DNA from: Bradyrhizobium sp. ISRA464
GTDB lineage: Bacteria > Pseudomonadota > Alphaproteobacteria > Rhizobiales > Xanthobacteraceae
Length of the DNA stretch: 64,000 nt
Reading direction: 5' to 3'
Assembly: GCF_029910095.1 (NCBI RefSeq)
Contig: NZ_CP094526.1
Location: 4,464,001 to 4,528,000 of the forward strand
Under the pieces are notes generated by a model, which had not been told where the DNA came from, ran no database searches, and saw nothing but the letters and a program-made list of their open reading frames with translations. The position numbers and the translations under genes are program-made. Shown here piece after piece: positions 38,058-46,334 of this stretch. Numbering within the stretch: position 1 is the first letter of the stretch; each line of letters begins with the position of its first letter.

Positions 38058-39029
38058 CTAATTCCCGAACAAGCCGCCGAACAATCCGCCCGGCCGCTGC
38101 TGTTGCGGCGGAGGTGGTGGCGGTGGCTGCTGCTGATACTGCGGCGGCGGTGGCGCGGGACGCGGCGCGGCCTGCTTCGCCGGACGCTTCTGCGCCGGAG
38201 GCGGCGGTGGCGGCGTCGGCTGCTTCGGCGGATCGGGCGCGGCGGTCACGATGGTCTGGTCCGGCCCTTTGCAGTCGGTCAGCCAGATGTCGTAAATCGG
38301 ATGCTCGACGCCGTGCAGGCCCGGGCTGGCGGCGAACATCCAGCCCGAGAAGATCCGCTTCACCTCGCCCTGCAGCGTGATCTCGTCCACCTCGACAAAG
38401 GCATCGGTGTTGGCGGCTTCGGTCGACGGCCTGGTGTAGCAGGCATCAGTCTTCACGCGCAGCGCGCCGAACTGCACGGTCTCGCCGATATCCTCGTCGA
38501 AATTGATGATGCGCCCGGTGATCTTGTCGAGCCCGGAGAAGCTCGCCTTCTTGTTGGTGATCTTGGTCGACGGCGGCTCCTGCACGACCTCGTCGCCGGG
38601 CTGCAGCGCCCCAGGTGCCTGCGGCGTGCCTTTGGCGGGCGGACGCTGCCCCGGAGGCGCGTTGGCGACATTCGGCGCGCCGGGCTGCGGCGGCTGCACG
38701 GCAACGCCAGGCTGGCCGTTCGGCGGCGCGACAGCGGTGCCGGGCGGAGGCGCCAAGGGCTGCGACTGCACGCTCCCGGGCGGCGGCACGGCCTGCGCCG
38801 GCGGCAGCGGCCGGTTCGGCGTCGGCAGCACCCTGCCGCGCGGCAATTCCGGCACTTCCTCGTCGTCATCGCCGGGCGGCGGCATCTGGCCGCGCGGAAT
38901 CGCACCGGGCGGACGCGGCGGCGGATCGGAGAAAATCGTTCCGATCTGCGCGCACGCGGGCGGCGCAAGCGAGACGGTTGAGGCGGCGATCAAGGCCGCA
39001 AAGCCAATCAGGGCAATGGTTCGAGACAT
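38058..39029 (-). CDS. Exported Pro-rich DUF2155-domain protein
   Basis: A 323-residue protein with a signal peptide (TIALIGFAALIAASTVSLAPPACA). A Pro/Gln/Gly-rich N-terminal region (30-150) precedes the DUF2155 domain (about 155-255: ASFSGLDKITGRIINFDEDIGETVQFGALRV, the Cys in DACYTRP, IFSGWMFAASPGLHGVEHPIYDIWLTDC). The C-terminal tail is a Pro/Gln-rich low-complexity stretch. The function of the domain is unknown. In many Rhizobiales it lies between aat and the NDUFA12 gene; here those partners are present but NDUFA12 is about 6 kb away. Confidence 0.88.
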   Translation of the reverse strand: MSRTIALIGFAALIAASTVSLAPPACAQIGTIFSDPPPRPPGAIPRGQMPPPGDDDEEVPELPRGRVLPTPNRPLPPAQAVPPPGSVQSQPLAPPPGTAVAPPNGQPGVAVQPPQPGAPNVANAPPGQRPPAKGTPQAPGALQPGDEVVQEPPSTKITNKKASFSGLDKITGRIINFDEDIGETVQFGALRVKTDACYTRPSTEAANTDAFVEVDEITLQGEVKRIFSGWMFAASPGLHGVEHPIYDIWLTDCKGPDQTIVTAAPDPPKQPTPPPPPPAQKRPAKQAAPRPAPPPPQYQQQPPPPPPPQQQRPGGLFGGLFGN

Positions 39030-39264
39030 CTCGCGCGGCTTAAAGAGGCGAATCGGGCTCGCGACAGTTTACCTTGATATCGGCCGCTCGCAGGACCACC
39101 GGTTAACACGCCGAATACGGCGGGGAAAGGGCGGTTTGCCGCCCTTCCCGGCCTCTGGTCAGCCTCTGGAACACGTGGAATAGTCCGTGTGCGAAACCCG
39201 CGCCGCCCCAGCGCGAAAACGAGGAAAATCCGGCACTGAACCGGACCAGCCAGAGGAAACCAAC

Positions 39265-40044
39265 ATGCCCGATCGTATCAGGCTCGATGGCCGGGTCGCC
39301 GTCGTCACCGGCGCTGCCGGCGTCATCGGAACGGCCACGCTCCATCTGCTCGCCGAACGGGGTGCGCGGATTGTGGCAGTCGATCGCAAGGAGACCGACC
39401 CGAAGGCCGCCATCAAGGACCTGCCGGCCTCGGCGGAAGCGCTGGCGGTAGCCGCGGACGTCACCCAGGAAGACGAGGTGAAGGACTATGTCCGCGCCGC
39501 GGTCGACAGGTTCGGCACCATCGACGTCTTCTACAACAACGCCGGCATCGAGGGCGACATCAAGCCGATCCCCGAATACTCGCTGGAAAGCTTTCGCCGT
39601 GTGCTCGACGTCAACGTGGTCGGCGTCTTCCTCGGCATGAAGTACGTGCTGCCCGTCATGCTGAAGCAGAACAAGGGCAGCATCATCAACACCGCCTCGA
39701 TCGCCGGCCTGATGGGCTCGCCGATGATCGCGGTCTACAGCGCCAGCAAGCACGCGGTGATCGGGCTGACCAAGAGCGCGGCCTGGGAATGCACCGGCAC
39801 CGGCGTGCGTGTCAATTGCGTCTGCCCCGGCTTGATCGACAGCCGGATGCTGAGCACGATCCTGCAGGGCCGCAGCGGCGGCAGCGCGCCGCCTCCCACC
39901 GAGAAGATCGTCGACCGCATCCCGGCGCGCCGGCTCGGCCTGGCAAGCGAGGTCGCCTCGATCGTCGCCTTCCTCGCCTCCGACGAAGCAAGCTACGTGT
40001 CGGGCTCCGCCTACACCGTCGATGGCGGCCGCACCGCCGCCTAA
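39265..40044 (+). CDS. Short-chain dehydrogenase/reductase
   Basis: A 259-residue classical SDR. It has the cofactor loop VVTGAAGVIGTATLHLL (TGxxxGxG in a variant form), an Asp in VAVDRKETD suggesting NAD, FYNNAGIEG (NNAG), SIINTASIAG, the catalytic YSASK at YSASKHAVIGLTKSAAWE, and a C-terminal SGSAYTVDGGRTA. ATG 39265 has GAGGAAA nine bases upstream. The substrate is unknown. The alpha/beta hydrolase follows on the same strand after 80 bases. Confidence 0.92.
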   Translation: MPDRIRLDGRVAVVTGAAGVIGTATLHLLAERGARIVAVDRKETDPKAAIKDLPASAEALAVAADVTQEDEVKDYVRAAVDRFGTIDVFYNNAGIEGDIKPIPEYSLESFRRVLDVNVVGVFLGMKYVLPVMLKQNKGSIINTASIAGLMGSPMIAVYSASKHAVIGLTKSAAWECTGTGVRVNCVCPGLIDSRMLSTILQGRSGGSAPPPTEKIVDRIPARRLGLASEVASIVAFLASDEASYVSGSAYTVDGGRTAA

Positions 40045-40049
40045 CATCC

Positions 40050-40090
40050 ACTGTCATTCCGGGGCGATGCGCAGCGTCGAACCCGGAAAT
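40050..40090. repeat. Small palindromic repeat in the SDR-hydrolase spacer
   Basis: ATTCCGGG at the left pairs with CCCGGAAT-like sequence at the right, with GCGATGCGCAGCGTCGAA between. Sequences of the type GTCATTCCGGGGC...CGAACCCGGAAT recur between genes in Bradyrhizobium and Rhodopseudomonas genomes. Confidence 0.55.
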
Positions 40091-40124
40091 CACATCATCA
40101 AGCATCACAAGAAGGTTGTCGCTA

Positions 40125-41066
40125 ATGCCCGTCGTTCTCGATCCCGATGCAGCCGCCGTCTACAAGGCGTTCCAGGAGGCCGGCCGTCCCGCTTATGAGA
40201 CGCTCACGGCGCCGGAAGCACGCGACTACTATCGAGCCGCCCGCGTCGTCAGCAATCCCGAGCCGCCCGCGCTCGAGTCGAGCAAGCCGCTCGCGATCCC
40301 GGCGCCGCACGGCACGATCCCGGCGCGCATCTACACGCCGAAGACGCTGCGCAAGGCAGCCGGTCTCGCGCCGTGCCTGGTGTTCTTCCATGGCGGCGGC
40401 TGGGTGATCGGCGACCTCGATACCCACGAGGTTGTCTGCCAGAAGCTCGCGCACGAGGGCGAGTTGATCGTGATCTCGATCGACTATCGTCTGGCGCCCG
40501 AGCACCGCTTCCCCGCCGCGGTCGATGACGCCGTCACCGCGACCCGATGGGTCGCCGCCAACGCAAAAGACCTCGGCGTCGATGCCTCGCGCCTGATCGT
40601 CGGTGGCGACAGCGCCGGCGGCAACCTCGCAGCCGTCGTCGCGCTCACCGCCCGTGACGGCGGACCGAAGCTCGCCGGCCAGGTGCTGATCTATCCCGCG
40701 ACGGATTTTTCGCGGAAGCATCCCTCGCATCGCGAGTTGGAGACCAGCATCCTGCTGACGCATTCGGTGATCGGTTGGTTCGCCAATCATTATCTGGGCG
40801 ATGCCGACAGCAGCGACTGGCGCGCCTCGCCCGCGCGCGCCAAGAGCTTTGCCGGACTGCCGCCGGCCTATGTGCTGACCGCGGGCGCCGATCCGCTGCG
40901 CGACGAAGGCGACGAATACGCCAAATTCCTGAAGGACGCCGGCGTGCCTGTGACCTACCGGCATTTCCCCGGCCAATTCCACGGCTTCTTCACCATGGGC
41001 AAGCTGCTCAACGAGGCCAACGTCGCGGTCACCGAAATCGGTGCCTGGCTGAAGAGCTTGAACTGA
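40125..41066 (+). CDS. Alpha/beta hydrolase, hormone-sensitive-lipase family esterase
   Basis: A 313-residue hydrolase of the HSL (bacterial esterase) family. The oxyanion-hole motif is FFHGGGWVIGD near residue 85, IDYRLAPEHRFPAAVDD follows, and the nucleophile elbow GDSAGGN is near 163. The acid is in ADPLRDEGDEYA and the catalytic His is in QFHGFF. It probably cuts short acyl esters. ATG 40125 is the start; the frame is open upstream through the SDR gene in another phase and is not coding there. Likely co-transcribed with the SDR. Confidence 0.92.
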   Translation: MPVVLDPDAAAVYKAFQEAGRPAYETLTAPEARDYYRAARVVSNPEPPALESSKPLAIPAPHGTIPARIYTPKTLRKAAGLAPCLVFFHGGGWVIGDLDTHEVVCQKLAHEGELIVISIDYRLAPEHRFPAAVDDAVTATRWVAANAKDLGVDASRLIVGGDSAGGNLAAVVALTARDGGPKLAGQVLIYPATDFSRKHPSHRELETSILLTHSVIGWFANHYLGDADSSDWRASPARAKSFAGLPPAYVLTAGADPLRDEGDEYAKFLKDAGVPVTYRHFPGQFHGFFTMGKLLNEANVAVTEIGAWLKSLN

Positions 41067-41098
41067 GATCGCTCAACACATCGCGTCCGGCGAGCGGC

Positions 41099-41641
41099 TG
41101 GAGGTCGCTCGCCGCGATGACGGCCAACGTGGCGGCGAACGTCAGATTCCCGGCCCAGCTCGACGCGTTCCCGGTGCTCGGTGTGACGGTCTGGCTCGCA
41201 ATCCTGGTCACGTCACGGCTGCGGCGGCCCGACTGGTCGATCATGCCTGAGACCTTCAAGGGCACCGTATTTCTGCTCGCGCTGGTCAAGGCCGCCTCGA
41301 TGATGCCCGTGGAAAATCTGCCGGCCGCGGCGTGGCAGACCGCGCTCGGGCTCGGCTTTGTCTCGGCGGTGTTTGACAACATTCCGCTGACCGCGCTGGC
41401 GCTCAAGCAGGGCGGCCATGATTGGGGCTTCCTCGCCTACGCCGTCGGATTTGGCGGATCGATAATCTGATTCGGCTCATCCGCGGGCGTCGCGCTGTCC
41501 AACATGTACCCGGATGCCAAGTCCGTGACGAGATGGATCACCCCATGGCTGGCCGGTCATCCTGGCCTATGTCGTCGGCTTCTTGGTGATGCTCGCCCTG
41601 CTCGGCTTGCATCCCGACGCCCCGCACTGGAGCATTTTTTA
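41099..41641 (+). pseudogene. C-terminal remnant of an ion-transporter-superfamily membrane permease
   Basis: The plus strand reads MTANVAANVRFPAQLDAFPV, VWLAILVTSRLRRPDWS, VSAVFDNIPLTALALKQGGHDW and FLAYAVGFGGS, then meets a TGA at 41468-41470 where a Trp is expected, and continues FGSSAGVALSNMYPDAKSVTRWI. A +1 shift near 41545 is then needed to read WPVILAYVVGFLVMLALLGL to TAA at 41641. The pattern is the last few helices of a NhaD/citrate-transporter-like permease. The N-terminal part is absent. With a truncation, a stop and a frameshift, it is a decayed gene. Confidence 0.75.
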
Positions 41642-41925
41642 ATTCCGATTGAATCAGAACCTAGATTCTTGTTTTCACGCGTTTTCTTCACGCGAAACCG
41701 GCGTCCACTTCGCTCGAAAACGCTCTAATGACCGCCGACAAACGTCCGATCGTTTGACGCCGTCGCGCAGGTTCGAGGCAGGCGGTTCACCTTAACCTGC
41801 TCCGGCGTATCTGCATTTGCCGTGCTGCAACGCACAATTGCCTTACTTCAAACTTGTTGAAAAATGAGACAAATCCGTTGACATTGCTAAACCTCGTTTG
41901 CCGCAACAACTTATGGAGCGTTCGC

Positions 41926-42366
41926 ATGAGTGTCAGTGCAGAAGTCCTCACCCGCGCCCCGTCGGAGTTGGAACAGATGGATGGCGAAATCAACACGGTG
42001 AGCCCTCATCGACCACGCAGCAATATTCGGCCCCTCTCACCGATGCCGGACTACGTTGAGCACCGCAACGGCGTCAACGAGGTTGGCAAGCTGTCGGCCG
42101 AGGCGGTTGTGCGCGAATATGAAGCGGCCGTGAAAGAGATCGAGGCCCTTGGCACAGAACTGCAGTTGGCCGCCAAGAAGTGCGAGACGATGGTGGCAGG
42201 CGTCCATGACGTGATCGCAGAAATCAAGGAGTTCGCTGCAGGTTATCGCGATCAGGGCAAGCGGTTCTTCCTGCAGATCGAAGCCGTCTCGTTGATGACC
42301 ACGGAGGTCAGGAACACCTGCGAAGTACTTAAGAAAAAAATCGCCACCGACACATTGACCCAGTGA
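41926..42366 (+). CDS. Conserved-looking hypothetical protein with a helical C-terminal half
   Basis: A 146-residue soluble protein. The first 55 residues are polar and probably unstructured. From about 60 on it is helical with heptad-like spacing (AVVREYEAAVKEIEALGTELQLAAKKCETMVAGVHDVIAEIKEFAAGY, then FFLQIEAVSLMTTEVRNTCEVLKKKI), so a coiled coil is likely. ATG 41926 has GGAG eight bases upstream. I do not recognise a named family. A terminator lies about 140 bases downstream. Confidence 0.7.
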   Translation: MSVSAEVLTRAPSELEQMDGEINTVSPHRPRSNIRPLSPMPDYVEHRNGVNEVGKLSAEAVVREYEAAVKEIEALGTELQLAAKKCETMVAGVHDVIAEIKEFAAGYRDQGKRFFLQIEAVSLMTTEVRNTCEVLKKKIATDTLTQ

Positions 42367-42508
42367 TATTTCGGCCGCCGTCTCGTGATCAGCAAATCGT
42401 GGTGATTTCCGTGACGGTGGGGCTGAACTTATGTGAGGTGAACGGTTGCGCCATTCCGGCACGGCGGTGCTGTTTAGTTCTATTCAATACCAAGCCGTTC
42501 AACATCTT

Positions 42509-42531
42509 GCCCCGCTTCGGCGGGGCTTTTT
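42509..42531 (+). terminator. Rho-independent terminator between convergent genes
   Basis: Stem GCCCCGC (42509-42515), loop TTCG, GCGGGGC (42520-42526), then five T. It follows the coiled-coil protein gene and faces the GlxA-type regulator gene. Confidence 0.85.
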
Positions 42532-42603
42532 GTGCCATCAGCGAGCAATCGCTGCGCGCGGCAAGCCTATCGAATGCGCTTTCGGAATCTTTGCGTCCAC
42601 GAC

Positions 42604-43542
42604 CTACCCCGCTCTCGCTGCGCGGCGCAGCGACTGCGGCGGCTGGCCGAACGCGCGGATGAAAGCGCGACGCATCCGCTCGGGATCGCGGAAACCCGTG
42701 ATCTCGGCGACGCGCTCGATGGCTTCGCCTGACGACTGCACGCGCTGCCGTGCCACCTCGATCCGCAGCCGCTCCACCGCCTTCGACGGCGTGGTGCCGG
42801 TCTCCGCGATGAAGGCGCGGGTGAAATGTCGTGAGCTCATGCCGGCTTTCTCCGCGAGGTCCTCGACCGTCAGCGGCGCATCGAGATTCTCGCGCGCCCA
42901 GGCGAGCAGCGGCCCGAAACGGCCGTTCGGCGCCTTCAATTCCAGCAGCGAGGAAAACTGCGACTGCCCGCCGCTGCGCCGATGATACAGCACGAGCTGG
43001 CGCGCCGTGTTCTGCGCGACCTCGTCGCCATAGTCTTCGGTGATCATCGCCAGCGCCAGGTCGATGCCGGCGGTGATGCCGGCCGAGCTCCAGATATTGC
43101 CGTCGCGGACGAATATCTGGTCGGGCTCGAGCTTGATCTTGGGATAGGTCTTCACGAAATGCGGCGTGCGCTGCCAATGCGTAGTGGCGCGGCGGCCGTC
43201 GAGCAGGCCCGCCTCGGCAAGCACATAAGCGCCTGAACAGACGCTGGCGACACGGACGCCGCGCCCGGCCATGCGCCGCACGAAGGCCAGCGTGGTCGGA
43301 CAGGTTGCCGGCGTACGCACGCCGTTGCCGCCCGCGATGATCAGCGTCGTGATCGCGGTTGACGGCTTCAGGGCGCGCGCAAGCATCTCGACACCAGACG
43401 AGCTGCGTACCGGTCCGGCCTTCACCGCCAACGTCCTGATCTGCGGCGCATTACTGGCGAAGCGCGCGGCGATCTCGAACGCCGCAATCGGGCCCGCGGC
43501 ATCAAGCAACTGGAAGTCGGGAAAGATCAGGATGCCGATCAT
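42604..43542 (-). CDS. GlxA-type transcriptional regulator (DJ-1/PfpI domain plus AraC HTH)
   Basis: A 312-residue regulator. The N-terminal DJ-1/PfpI-like domain (IGILIFPDFQLLDAAGPIAAFE to about 190) has the nucleophile-elbow region VASVCSGAYVLAEAGLLDGRRATTHW. The C-terminal AraC domain has two helix-turn-helix units (LTVEDLAEKAGMSSRHFTRAFIAETGTTPSKAVERLRIEVAR and IERVAEITGFRDPERMRRAFIRAFG). ATG 43542 gives the canonical start; upstream open frame is probably leader. It diverges from a DJ-1/PfpI gene over 111 bases and probably controls it and itself. Confidence 0.92.
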   Translation of the reverse strand: MIGILIFPDFQLLDAAGPIAAFEIAARFASNAPQIRTLAVKAGPVRSSSGVEMLARALKPSTAITTLIIAGGNGVRTPATCPTTLAFVRRMAGRGVRVASVCSGAYVLAEAGLLDGRRATTHWQRTPHFVKTYPKIKLEPDQIFVRDGNIWSSAGITAGIDLALAMITEDYGDEVAQNTARQLVLYHRRSGGQSQFSSLLELKAPNGRFGPLLAWARENLDAPLTVEDLAEKAGMSSRHFTRAFIAETGTTPSKAVERLRIEVARQRVQSSGEAIERVAEITGFRDPERMRRAFIRAFGQPPQSLRRAARAG

Positions 43543-43573
43543 CGCCAGATCCTCGCAAATGGGGCCGCGTCCT

Positions 43574-43597
43574 AAAATGAGGGAAATATGCCATTTT
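43574..43597. promoter_or_regulatory. Candidate operator between the divergent GlxA-type and DJ-1 genes
   Basis: The inverted repeat AAAATG (43574-43579), 12 bases, CATTTT (43592-43597) is centred in the 111-base divergent promoter region. It could be a binding site for the adjacent AraC-type regulator; this is inference from position and symmetry. Confidence 0.35.
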
Positions 43598-43653
43598 GGA
43601 CAGAAGGGCACCATGACATTGTAGCGCCGTCAAGCACGATTTGGAGACTTCCG

Positions 43654-44340
43654 ATGTCCGCCCCCTTGCAGATTGGACTGCTCGTTTTCCCGAAGGTGAC
43701 CCAGCTCGACCTCACCGGCCCGCTGCAGGTGTTCTCCTCAGTGCCCGGCGCCAAGGTGCATCTGATCTGGAAACGCATCGAGCCGGTTGCGACGGATTCG
43801 GTCATGGTCGTGACGCCGACCACGACCTTTGCCGATTGCCCGCAGCTCGACGTGATCTGCGTGCCGGGCGGCCTCGGCACCGATGACATGGTGGGTGACG
43901 AGGAGATGCTCGCCTTCCTGCGCCGGCAGGCCGGCGGCGCGAAATATGTCACCTCGGTCTGCACGGGTTCGCTGGTGCTCGGCGCGGCCGGTTTGCTCAG
44001 GGGCTATCGTGCCACCACGCATTGGAGCGCGATCGATTTTCTGTCGGGCTTCGGTGCGATCCCGACCAGGACGCGGGTCTGCGTCGACCGCAACCGCTTC
44101 ACCGGCGGCGGCGTCACCGCCGGGATAGACTTTGCGCTGACGCTGGTATCTGAACTTGTCGACCGCAAGACCGCGGAAGCGATCCAGCTCCGGCTCGAAT
44201 ACAATCCCGCGCCGCCATTCAATGCCGGCTCGCCCGACACTGCGCCCGCCGAGGTCCTCGCATTCATGAAAGAACGAATTGGCCCATCGCAGGCACGCCG
44301 CGGCGAATTGATGGGCCGCGCCGCCGCGCGACTGTCCTGA
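43654..44340 (+). CDS. DJ-1/PfpI family protein (isonitrile hydratase-like)
   Basis: A 228-residue protein made of one DJ-1/PfpI domain: LQIGLLVFPKVTQLDLTGPLQVF, DVICVPGGLGTDDMVGDEEMLAF, and the conserved cysteine in [27 protein letters not shown] near residue 97, then FTGGGVTAGIDFALTLV. The layout matches isonitrile hydratase (InhA), which hydrates isonitriles to N-formamides. The substrate here is not proven. ATG 43654 is chosen because the family starts there. Confidence 0.85.
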   Translation: MSAPLQIGLLVFPKVTQLDLTGPLQVFSSVPGAKVHLIWKRIEPVATDSVMVVTPTTTFADCPQLDVICVPGGLGTDDMVGDEEMLAFLRRQAGGAKYVTSVCTGSLVLGAAGLLRGYRATTHWSAIDFLSGFGAIPTRTRVCVDRNRFTGGGVTAGIDFALTLVSELVDRKTAEAIQLRLEYNPAPPFNAGSPDTAPAEVLAFMKERIGPSQARRGELMGRAAARLS

Positions 44341-44380
44341 TCCGCGGATCGCTCAAAAGGACATCGCCGACAAAGAAAAA

Positions 44381-44412
44381 GGCCGCCCGGTTTCCCGAGC
44401 GGCCCTTCCTGT
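44381..44412 (+). terminator. Terminator hairpin after the DJ-1/PfpI gene
   Basis: GGCCGC (44381-44386) pairs with GCGGCC (44399-44404), with further pairing of CCGG/CCCG inside. A-rich sequence precedes it and a CCTTCCT run follows, so it could work on either strand. Confidence 0.65.
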
Positions 44413-44713
44413 CTCACGGTGGCCTCACATTAGCGGGCGATTTCAGGATGTCTGCACCGGGGGCCTATTTCCCGGCCGCATCCTACTCGGAGGCCGCTGC
44501 TGCATCGGGACAGTCGCGATTCTGGAGCCCGATCCGACGCGATGGTTTCCCATCTCCGTAAGATGACCCTATTGAGCCGCGATCCCCCGATCGGCGCAAG
44601 CGCAGAAATCAGGACGCGCCGGCCTGTCCCCGCTGTTACCATTGTCCACAGGCACGCGTGCGTCGCACGCGAGATGCTCTCGCGTGTGGGTTCGAACCAG
44701 CAATGCCGGATAG
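44413..44713. other. Intergenic stretch downstream of the NDUFA12 gene
   Basis: No gene recognised. A perfect 9-bp inverted repeat, CACGCGAGA (44666-44674) and TCTCGCGTG (44678-44686) with a 3-base loop, lies just downstream of the minus-strand NDUFA12 stop and may be its transcript end. The rest has no feature I can support. Confidence 0.45.
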
Positions 44714-45124
44714 TCAGTTCCCGGGGGTCCAGGCGTTGTAGTCGCCGGTCGCCTTGGGGCGACGGCCGCTCGCCATGGTCGAGCCGGACGGGCGGTAGGC
44801 CTGCGAGGTGCCCGTCATGTTCGGCACATGCGGCTTCTCCCACTCCCACGCCGTATAGTTCTGCTCGGTCGGGGGGACGTCGACGGTGTGGTGCAACCAG
44901 CCGTGCCAGCCCGCCGGGATGCGCGAGGCCTCGGCATAGCCGTTGTAGACCACCCAGCGGCGCTCGAAATGCAGCGTCGGGTCGATCTCGCCGCCCTTGG
45001 TGCGATAGTAGCGGTTGCCCTGCTCGTCCTGGCCGACCAGCTCGCCGAAGCGCGCGGTCCACAATTGCGTGCCAAAGGTCTGGCCGTTCCACCAGGTGAA
45101 GAATTTCAGCAGGAATTGTTTCAT
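44714..45124 (-). CDS. NADH:ubiquinone oxidoreductase accessory subunit NDUFA12 (B17.2) homologue
   Basis: A 136-residue protein from ATG 45124 (MKQFLLKFFTWWNGQTFGTQLWTARFGELVG). Family features are DEQGNRYYRT, RRWVVYNGYAEASRIPAGWHGWLHHTVD and the C-terminal KPHVPNMTGTSQAYRPSGS. In mitochondria and alphaproteobacteria it is an extra complex I subunit on the matrix/cytoplasmic arm. The frame is open upstream, but that part is Arg/Pro-rich and non-coding in appearance. Confidence 0.92.
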   Translation of the reverse strand: MKQFLLKFFTWWNGQTFGTQLWTARFGELVGQDEQGNRYYRTKGGEIDPTLHFERRWVVYNGYAEASRIPAGWHGWLHHTVDVPPTEQNYTAWEWEKPHVPNMTGTSQAYRPSGSTMASGRRPKATGDYNAWTPGN

Positions 45125-45348
45125 GCGCGGCCGGTCGTCGGTTCGAGGCAGTCGGGCTCTGATGCCACCTGAATCTGCAAATGTCCAGCCATCGGGCGGC
45201 GCCCCACCACCAGGCCCCATCAGGGCCCGGATACCGCCTATCGGCGACCAAATGACGCGACGGGCGGCGCTCGTGTTCAGGCGCCATACATGTACCGCCT
45301 GACAAGCAAAGGTGACGCACAATCGACGCACAATCAATGCGGGATACG

Positions 45349-45373
45349 GGAACGTCTGAACCCAGAAAAGGTT
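45349..45373 (+). promoter_or_regulatory. EcfG-like promoter of the BA14K-type gene
   Basis: GGAAC (45349-45353), 16 bases, GGTT (45370-45373), equivalent to GGAAC-N17-GTT. It ends 30 bases before the ATG at 45404, the same spacing as in the DUF1236 gene. Confidence 0.55.
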
Positions 45374-45403
45374 ACACATCGTCCCGTTTTCATGGAGTCC
45401 AAA

Positions 45404-45973
45404 ATGATCAATCTGAAGGTTCTGAGCGCCGCAGCGGCGCTGGCGCTTGCGCTGCCCCTGGCGGCACCGACGGCGTCATCAGCGCAAGGGCTGGTTCGGA
45501 GCGGCGGCGGTGGCGGTGGCGGACATGTCGCCGCTGGCGGCGGCGGGATGCGTGGGGGCGGTGGCGGTAGCCCGGCGATCGGCCAGCGCCTTGCGGGTGG
45601 CGGGGTAGGCCCGCGCGTCGATGGCGCAGGAGCGGGCCTCGGACCGGGTCCGCGGGTCGGAGGCGGCGGCAATTGGGGCGGCGGCTGGCACGGCGGCGGA
45701 GGCTGGCATCACCGCCATGGCGGTGGTTTCTGGCCCGGAGCGGTTGCCGGAGCGGTAATCGGCGGCGCGATCGCCTCGAACGCCTATTACGACTCGGACT
45801 ACTATTACGGCCCCGGCTACGGCTACTATGACGACGGCTATTACGACGACAGCGTGCCGGTCGCGGTGGCGCCGGGTGGCGACGCCAGCTACTGCGCGCA
45901 GCGCTACAGGTCCTACGATCCGGCGTCGGGCACTTATCTCGGCTATGACGGCCGGCGGCATCCCTGCCCGTAA
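45404..45973 (+). CDS. Glycine-rich exported BA14K-family protein
   Basis: A 189-residue protein. ATG 45404 has GGAG six bases upstream and is preferred over the in-frame ATG at 45392. The signal peptide is INLKVLSAAAALALALPLAA, cleaved near SSA-Q. The mature part is Gly-rich with a His/Trp cluster, a short hydrophobic segment (FWPGAVAGAVIGGAIASNAYY), a Tyr/Asp-rich stretch, and the BA14K signature near the end: SYCAQRYRSYDPASGTYLGYDGRRHPC. BA14K proteins are lectin-like antigens in Brucella. An EcfG-like promoter suggests stress expression. A strong terminator follows. Confidence 0.88.
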   Translation: MINLKVLSAAAALALALPLAAPTASSAQGLVRSGGGGGGGHVAAGGGGMRGGGGGSPAIGQRLAGGGVGPRVDGAGAGLGPGPRVGGGGNWGGGWHGGGGWHHRHGGGFWPGAVAGAVIGGAIASNAYYDSDYYYGPGYGYYDDGYYDDSVPVAVAPGGDASYCAQRYRSYDPASGTYLGYDGRRHPCP

Positions 45974-45997
45974 GCCTGACCTCACGTTCCAATCGTC

Positions 45998-46026
45998 AAA
46001 AGGCGGCCGTCGGGCCGCCTTTTTTC
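45998..46026 (+). terminator. Rho-independent terminator after the BA14K gene
   Basis: AAAAGGCGGCC (45998-46008) and GGCCGCC (46013-46019) followed by seven T. The A and T runs extend the stem. Confidence 0.92.
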
Positions 46027-46334
46027 ATGCGCACAAGCCGACCGACCGCCGCGGTGCGACCAGTGTTTTAAACGGCAGCGGAACTCGGCCCAGCGGTTGC
46101 GACGTTTTGCGAACCAGGGCGCCGCAGTTCGACGCATACTTGAAATTGCAGTCATATGCCTGCAATCCGCCGTAGGACAAATGCAGGTGATGTGGCGCGA
46201 CCGATCGGAAATCTGCTTGTCAGGCAACAGCATATGCCCTCTATGATACAGACTATCTGTCTCCGTTCCGCCTTAATCGCCAAACGGGCCAAGCGAGCCG
46301 TCGGCACGCGAGAGCCCATCAGAGAGGATGCATA
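46027..46334. other. 308-base region upstream of the response regulator; no gene seen
   Basis: It holds the promoter of the 46335 gene. A GGAAC at about 46078 is followed by CGTT at a spacing of 18, which is outside the EcfG norm and far from the gene, so it is not called. Nothing else is recognisable. Confidence 0.4.

Noticed and set aside
44640..44720. tRNA-like GGTTCGAACC after a hairpin that could be a variable arm
   Set aside because: The bases on each side of TTCGAAC do not form a T stem on either strand, and there is no acceptor stem or anticodon arm.
46078..46102. GGAAC...CGTT as an EcfG promoter for the response regulator
   Set aside because: The spacer is 18 bases instead of 16-17 and the site is about 230 bases before the gene.
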